Origin: Dendrocalamus latiflorus | Taxonomy: Eukaryota > Streptophyta > Magnoliopsida > Poales > Poaceae | Reading direction: 5' to 3' | Assembly: GCA_017311315.1 (NCBI GenBank) | Contig: CM029660.1 | Span: 13,999,430-14,063,429 of the forward strand | DNA: 64,000 nt | Part shown: positions 58,241 through 64,000 of the stretch, piece by piece | Numbering within the stretch: position 1 is the first letter of the stretch | Layout of the letters: every line of letters begins with the position of its first letter | Notes under the pieces: model-generated | Told to the model about the DNA's origin: nothing | The model's database searches: none | Seen by the model: the letters and a program-made list of their open reading frames with translations, nothing else | Program-made: the position numbers and the translations under genes

Positions 58241-58725
58241 GTTTTCTGTAGTAGTGCGACAACCGATGGGAGGCAACGTCGGCGCCACTGCATGCAACAT
58301 GTTGTCAAAACACGATAGTTTTGAGGTGTGTGGCGGCTGGGGTAAAGAGAGAAAAATTGCTAGGGTTTCTGGGTTCTGAGTCCTCTCCCATGATCGTTTT
58401 ATCATGGCTCACGATCCTAATCCAATTTTAATTCACTCGTACTACTCGCTCCAGGATATCAACTCTTCTCTAAATACCAACTATCCCATTTTCACGTATC
58501 ATCTTTTTTGTATTGATGCACATATTCTTAAGAGCGTATTTTCTATAATATTACATATATGACATTCAGAAAATCGGTTGGAATAAGGTAGAATCACCCA
58601 GAGTTGGGCCAGCTAAGATTCTAATGGGCTACATGGAAACGATCATGATTCTATCTTGATCCTATTTAGATCCTGATGTAGATGTACTGTGTCTTTGGTC
58701 TATTTGATCCCAAAAAGTAGATTCT

Positions 58726-59287
58726 ACGACTCTAGTCGTGACTTTTAACTACCATGCTACGGCCTTATTCTCTTTTAGTTGTCTTTGGTCGATTTGATCC
58801 CAACTTAGGCCAGTTTCAGTGGAGGTTTCATGTCCCAGTTTCCAACACACCCATATTTTGGAAACAGTGCAGAAGAGTTTCATGCCCATGAAACACTCTC
58901 TACTCCCATGAAACTTTTATCATCTCTCTCTTCATCAATACAGTGCCATGTCAGCGTATTTAATGCCCATGAAACTCCATGAAACCCCCACTGAGACTGG
59001 CCTTATGGCTTATGGCTTAAATATTTGAATTCTGACTATTCGCGAGAGTTAATACATACAGAAAAATAATCGCATGTAGTTTTAGTTGGAACAGTTGAAC
59101 TCAGTACACTTTTTACTACACAATCTTCCTGTTGACACCGCCTTTAAAAATGCACCGTTTAAAAGATAGTTACTGTAATCCGTACAAGCATAAGCTGGCT
59201 GAAAGTGGAAAAGAACCTAGCCTAGGGTTCTATGACTCTAGTCATGACTTTTTACTATCATGCTACGACCTTATTCTCATTTAGTTG
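58726..59287 (+). repeat. 60-bp direct repeat flanking a MITE
   Basis: CTACGACTCTAGTCGTGACTT (58726-58783 block) recurs as CTATGACTCTAGTCATGACTT (59230-59287 block). Both run to CTTATTCTC.TTTAGTTGT. The copies differ mostly by C/T changes. Confidence 0.85.
58808..59002. mobile_element. Tourist-like (PIF/Harbinger) MITE, 195 bp
   Basis: The inverted ends GGCCAGTTTCAGTGGAGG and (other strand) GGCCAGTCTCAGTGGGGG are flanked by TTA on both sides (58805-58807 and 59003-59005). The interior repeats CCCATGAAAC words. No coding capacity. Confidence 0.9.
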
Positions 59288-59484
59288 TTGTTTTAGACAT
59301 CGACGTGGCCCTCAAAATATATATTAATCAATAAATAATGGAAGGCATTAATATAACAAAAACATTTATTTTTCTACCAGTACTCACAAGTCTTTGTTGG
59401 AGCATATACTTCAGTGAATCCATCATAAATACCAGAATTAAGTTGACAATTCAAATTATTCAATTTGCAAAATACATGTGCTTA
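59006..59484. other. AT-rich flank, no gene recognised
   Basis: Holds the second copy of the 60-bp direct repeat. Otherwise AT-rich with no feature I can support. Confidence 0.4.
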
Positions 59485-61185
59485 TGTAGGATCGGTATGC
59501 TGAGTCAAAGAGCAAAGGTGAATGACTTCTCTAAAACCTTCCCCAAATGAGCCAAAGAACACAACTCACAATGGAGTTCTTGCCCCAACCGCTCTGACTG
59601 CTGGCTTAGATGTTGTCTGACCACCAGACCCTAGTCGAACCACTTGCATTCATCGGTCTGACCACTCGGATCCTTGCTGTCGGACTGCTTGCCAAGGGAA
59701 TGTGCAGAACAACACTGCACACGATACAAGAAAAGAGTCACCTCTCAAACCATTGATCCAAAGCAATGAAACTTGGCACAGCCCTCTCTAGGAAGTCAAG
59801 AACCTAATCTAATAATGGATAATGAAGATCAATGCCAAAGTTTTGACCTTTATACAAAACAAGGAAGGTTGCACCAAAATCGGACAAAAGAGATAAACCT
59901 TAATCTACTCTTGCTCATGAGTCTCATATGATCTAGATAACATTGAATAGATTCTCATATATCATAGCAAGCTAGATCATAGCACGAACTCAAGCCAAAT
60001 TACTCATAAGAACAAAACCCCAATCACCTCTCTTGAGAAAAAACCAGGCAAACTCAAGAACTCTCTTGAGGGATCTGAACTCCAAGAGATATATGCACCT
60101 CTTACACATCCTTTACACTAGAAAAGATCAAAAAGAGATAAATCCAACAAGAATGCCAAGCAAATCAAAAGCACAAAGAAGGATCGACGGCACAATTCAG
60201 TTGGGCAAACTTTGGATATTCATTTCACTTGAAGAGGATTGTTTTACAGCCACTCCTTTAGGATGGTAGAGCTCTAAGCCTAGAGAACACACATAAAAGG
60301 CTCTACACATAGGAAATCCTAATCTCTATCTCGCAAATGCTATCTCTCTCTTCACACATAAGGGCTTATATAGTGATGGCTCTCACCTCTCACCAAACCC
60401 TAACACGAGCAATCCTTAGTGGATCACACCACTTATAAATGATGAAACATGTAGGTAACTCACACACAAATAGATGTTACATTCACATACTTGCAAGCTT
60501 TTCAAAGTGCGACTTCCATGGCTCCAAAGCCCGATAAGATGCTCCATCCTCAAATACGTGATCTAAACTACTTAAGCCAATGCCAAGGTTTTGCAAACCG
60601 ACAATCCACCTAGTATTGGATAATTTCCTCAATTGCCACCCACCGGTCTTCACGAAGATGCGATGCCCAATGCCTCGTTGTCTAGATCATATGCATGCTT
60701 TGAGGCCATCTCTTGAAAGGTTTGAGTCCTATGGCACACTACATCACACCATAGTCCATGATACCCATTTCTTGACACCAAGATCGTAGGACTGCTCTAA
60801 GAACAATCACCACTTAAAACACACAAGTTCAATTGCCACACCACATGTACACACATGCCTTCTCATGATCATTGTCTTTCTCCTGTGCTTCTCCACTTGA
60901 GATGATTCTCTACCATTTACGCAATATGCCATGGCCTCAAGACACCTTCTGTAGCCTCGATCTTGCCGCTGACTGCAACAATCAGCAAGATCCTACACAT
61001 CAAAGAATAAGAAATCAATCCAAACACAAATAACATATACATGACTCATTAGAAAATCAACATGCATGGACATACCCATGACTCGCAATTGCATGGACCC
61101 CCACCATGACTAACACTTGCATAGACTCCGCCATGACCAACACCACTAAAACCAACTCAACTCAGCACTAGGGGCCAGTCTGACC
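59485..61185 (-). mobile_element. SIRE-like LTR, reverse orientation (right end approximate)
   Basis: It begins TGTAGGATCGGTATGC, the reverse complement of the LTR end GATCCTACA, followed by the GTGAATGACTT block and several TCTGACC motifs. Bases 59770-60000 match 640-936. A likely minus-strand TATA box (CTATATAAG) lies at about 60364-60373. CAGTCTGACC motifs continue to about 61190, where copia coding sequence starts. GATCCTACA at 60989-60997 could instead be an internal boundary. No TSD was found. Confidence 0.55.
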
Positions 61186-62200
61186 ATCGTACCCATGCTG
61201 GTCTTCTGTACAAATATGTTATACTTCTATCACTCCTGATTCCATACATTCTCCTATGTAATGGAACCAAGTGTCGATGTGTTTGCTTCTCTCATGGTAG
61301 ACTGGGTTTTTGCACAATGCTATTGCAGATTAATTACCAATCTTCAAAGTTACCTTCTTAACCTTTGTTTTCAACATGTCAGCCAACAACCATCCCAGCC
61401 ATACCCCTTGACATGCTGCCACACAAGCTGCAATGTACTATGCTTCACATGAGGATAAAGCGATCACCTTCTGCTTCTGCGAACACCAGCTGATTGGGTT
61501 TGACCCAAACAAAAATACCATGCCTGAAGTACTTTTCTAATTGTCTGTGTCACTGGCAAGATCACTATCCAAGTAACTGATCATCCTCAAACCTTCCTTC
61601 TTCTCGTATATACACTCGTAACTCAAAGTTCCTTTTACGCACCTCAATATGTGCTTTACAGCACCCATATGTTTTGTTGTTGGGTTTTCCATGTACCTGC
61701 TCACCATGCCAACTGAGAACATCAAATCCAACAAATCCAATCATGTGTGTAGCAAATATCTTAAACTTCTGATTATGCTTCTGTACAGAGTCTTATTTGC
61801 GGGAGGATTTGTGCTATTCTTGCTGATCTTCAAGCGGGGTTCTATCGGAATTTGCGTTGGATTGCATCCTTCATGCCACATTTGTCCAACACCTTTGTTG
61901 CATATGTAGACTGGCCAAGAATAATCTTCCCAGAGTTTTGACGTGCTTCAATGCCCAAGTAGTAGTTGAGTAACCCAAGGTCGTTGATGCTAAATAATTT
62001 CTTCATCTGGCATTTGAAGATATTGATCTCCTCGATACTCTCTCCAATGATGATCAAATCATCCACATAAACTCTAACCAACAAACTCCTTTTTCCTAGG
62101 CTTCGTTTGTACACTGCATGCTTTAATGGGCATTTCTCAAAACCAAGTGCCACGAGAGACTTGTCTAGCTTTGTATTCCAAGCTCTCGGGCTTGCCACAG
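61175..62200 (-). pseudogene. Copia reverse transcriptase/RNase H remnant
   Basis: Minus strand: SLLVRVYVDDLIIIGES (about 62050-62090, YVDD catalytic pair kept), NDLGLLNYYLGIEARQ, then RYMENPTTKHMGAVKHILRCVKGT and the RNase H start (DSDLASD). Down to about 61180 it keeps WCSQKQKVIALSSCEA and RSKHIDT-type motifs. At least two stops interrupt RNase H, and the frame jumps between blocks. It belongs to a copia lineage different from the SIRE-type element. Coding sequence ends where the SIRE-like LTR begins. Confidence 0.85.
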
Positions 62201-62430
62201 ATCGTATAAAGCTTTGTGCAATCTTAATACCAGGTGCTCTTCTCCTTTCTTCTCAAACCTGGAGGTTGCACAACATAGACTTCTTCTTCCAGATCACCGT
62301 TGAGTAAGGTTGACTTCACATTCATATGATGAACCTCCCATCCTTCGTGTGCCGTAATTGCAATAAGCAATTGCACTGTTTCTAGTCTTGCAAAAGGGGT
62401 ACAGATTTCGTCGAAATCAACACCTTGTCA

Positions 62431-63711
62431 TTAAACGTACCCCCTTGCACCTAGCCTTGCCTTGTGCTTTACGATCATGCCTTGGGTGTTCTTCTTGATC
62501 TTATACACCCACTTCAACCCAATCGGCTTGTGGCTGACCGGCAATGGAACAAGCTGCCATGTTCCATTTTCTTGGATAGAGGACATCTCCTCCTCCACAG
62601 CTTTTCTCCACTCTGGTTTTGCCTTGGCTTCTTCAAGGTTTCTAGGCTCCTCCTCTCTAGGTAAGCAGAACTCTAAATCTTCCAGCTCGATTGAAGATGT
62701 GGTATCATAGAGACTTTTAATGTCATGCATCTATTGAGGTTCTTTAGATGAGCTTTCATTGAGTTTCAATCTTCGCGAAGCACCAGGTGAGACCGGCATT
62801 CCCACTGTTGCTACGGGAGTACACGGTGTAGTCAAGCCTGACATCCTGATTCCCATGCTTGTTCTTGCCATGGTCGTGCTTGGAGTTTCTGCAGCGTGGT
62901 CGTGTCTTTCTACTTCATCTTGCGTGGTCGTAGTGTTAGAAGCTACTACGTGGTCATTAGGACCTATGACAACATTGTGGTCAGATCCTTCGACTACACC
63001 AACCGTGGTCGATGTGTCGGTTACGTGGTCATCAAGACCTGCATTAGCATTAGGAGAATAATGCACCGTGAAGATGTCTTTCATAGGCCGTACCTCTGCT
63101 GAGGGATCTCTGCTCCACTCCCACTTCCTCTCCTCGAACACAGTGTCACGAGTTACTACAACTCGTCGTGTCATCGGATCAAACATCCGATAGCCTTTCA
63201 TCTTCGAATCATACCCAATAAACACCATTGGCTTGCCTCGACCTGCTAGTTTGGAGAGCTGTGGTGTGGTCGTCTTTACATGTGCAGCACACCCGAAAAT
63301 GGCGGAGGTGGCCCACACTTGGCTTGCGGTCGTAATAGGCTCCGTAAGGAGTTTTGCCGATGACGCTTTTCGTTGGCGCTCGATTAGGAGATAAACGGCA
63401 GTCGAGACCGCTTCCCCCCAAAATTCCCCTTGGACACTCATGCTCTCCAACAGACTCCTCGCCATACCAACCACCATCTGGTTCCTCCTTTCGATCACTC
63501 CATTATGTTGGGGTGAGTAAGGCGCTATCTGATAATGCCTAATTCCCAGTAGCTCGCAATAGTTGTCGAACTCGTTCGAGGTAAACTTGCCACCATGATC
63601 GATGCATAGTGCTTTCAGCCTTTAATGCTTTTCCATCTCGGCCGCAGCCTTGATCTTCTTGAAGTCCTCGAATGCTTCGTCTTTGCTTCAGAGTAGCGCT
63701 AGCCATATATA
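62431..63711 (-). pseudogene. Copia integrase C-terminal half and linker to reverse transcriptase
   Basis: Read right to left: HGGKFTSNEFDNYCELLGIR and PYSPQHNGVIERRNQMVVGMARSLL (about 63430-63610), GEFWGEAVSTAVYLL, a GKTPYGAYYDRKPSVGHLRHF segment in another frame, VFIGYDSKMKGYRMFDP, a Thr/Asp-rich linker with repeated DHV/DHN words, then KPEWRKAVEEEMSSIQENGTW and PIGLKWVYKIKKN, the reverse transcriptase entry (62431-62730). One frameshift and a few stops are present. It is cut at 63711 by a new LTR. Confidence 0.85.
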
Positions 63712-64000
63712 TGTAACATCTTGAAAAATTCGAATTTGAAATTATAAAGTTCTTAAATTATTTTGCAATATGTTCTATTGAAACTTGGATTTTATGGCGA
63801 TTTTCTGAATTTTGGTGGAAGATCCAAAAATTTAAGAGAAGCTTCAAAAAAATAAAACTAATATTAATAGTGCCATAAAAGGAAATATGTAAATAATGGG
63901 AACCAAAAAATTTTAAATTCAAAACTAAACAGATGAACCATAAAAGGAAGAGTTTAGCAATATAGGAAATACAGGTATGAAAATAAGAACATCAAATAAA
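63712..64000 (+). mobile_element. Start of a gypsy-type LTR, cut by the window edge
   Basis: TGTAACATCTTGAAAAATTCG begins abruptly inside copia integrase sequence. It has the AT-rich, TGTAACATC-type start of the Tekay/Del-like LTRs elsewhere in the window. Only 289 bp are visible. Confidence 0.7.

Larger units (their letters stand above)
52912..58256 (-). mobile_element. CACTA (En/Spm-type) element, 5,345 bp, internally deleted
   Basis: The left end CAGTACTACAGAAAA and right end (other strand) CACTACTACAGAAAA are flanked by CGA (52909-52911 and 58257-58259). Subterminal ATCACAGACGGTTTTT palindromes cluster at both ends. On the minus strand it keeps a transposase-associated domain, a DUF8039-like ORF and a split Ulp1-like peptidase region, but the main transposase (TNP2-type) domain is missing. 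A plus-strand ORF of unknown origin (57206-57781) and a long hairpin (53588-53768) lie inside. It is not autonomous. Confidence 0.9.
45832..58555. mobile_element. Tentative old LTR split by a solo LTR and a CACTA element
   Basis: TATAACACCCCAG at 45832 looks like a decayed TGTAACACCCCAG LTR start. ATATTACA ending at 58555 could be the other end, flanked by AATAT (45827-45831) and TATAT (58556-58560). Removing the two insertions leaves about 2.5 kb. There is no coding domain. 46440-46560 (GTAACACCCGTTGGTGTTC and following bases) resembles grass gypsy LTR sequence. The ends are weak evidence only. Confidence 0.3.

Noticed and set aside
59485..60997. A neat solo LTR with TGTAGGATC...GATCCTACA ends
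   Set aside because: The flanks (GCTTA and CATCA) do not match, and LTR-type CAGTCTGACC motifs continue to about 61190, so the right end is uncertain.

Overview
The window looks like a gene-poor, repeat-dense stretch of a grass (Poaceae) nuclear genome. I see no intact host gene. Almost everything that can be recognised is a transposable element or a piece of one: Ty3/gypsy LTRs of the grass Tekay/Del type, SIRE/Maximus-type Ty1/copia LTRs with scattered GGTCTGACC motifs, an L1-type LINE, CACTA elements with ACAGACGGTTTT subterminal repeats, and hAT and Tourist-like elements. The Poaceae assignment is inferred from these families; the species is not identified.

Left half (about 300-35,540): a nested cluster. 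A decayed plus-strand SIRE-type copia element (937-35,538) sits in a reverse-oriented SIRE-type LTR (299-936). It has been split by four insertions: a pol-less gypsy element with a gag fused to an unrecognised ORF (1927-6766); a solo LTR (8013-17503, TSD CCCAT) that itself holds a LINE (9133-16437) carrying a hAT MITE (10358-10869, TSD CTAAAGGC); a second solo LTR (20831-24185, TSD AGATT); and a complete, very young, gag-only gypsy element with two 3,991-bp LTRs (25425-35257, TSD TGACT). Target-site duplications fix most boundaries and the order of insertion.

Middle (35,540-45,850): poorly recognised DNA with a hAT-like element (38879-41322) that carries two exons and an intron of a TFIIF-alpha (RAP74) gene, and a short CACTA element (43685-45145, TSD TAA).

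Right half (45,830-64,000): a tentative old LTR split by a third solo LTR of the gag-only family (47923-52746, TSD ATTTC) and by a 5.3-kb CACTA element (52912-58256, TSD CGA). The CACTA has lost its catalytic transposase domain but keeps transposase-associated, DUF8039-like and Ulp1-like pieces, a long near-perfect hairpin, and an unrecognised ORF that may be captured. Beyond it lie a Tourist-like MITE (58808-59002), a reverse SIRE-like LTR (59485 to about 61185), a decayed minus-strand copia pol (61175-63711), and the first 289 bp of another gypsy-type LTR (63712 onward).

The genes do not form a pathway. What links them is parasitic dependence. Several elements (the gag-only gypsy, the gag-plus-unknown gypsy, both CACTAs, the hAT and the MITEs) lack their own enzymes and must have been moved by partners elsewhere. 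The most promising leads are the two pol-less gypsy families and the transposon-borne gene fragments and hairpin.
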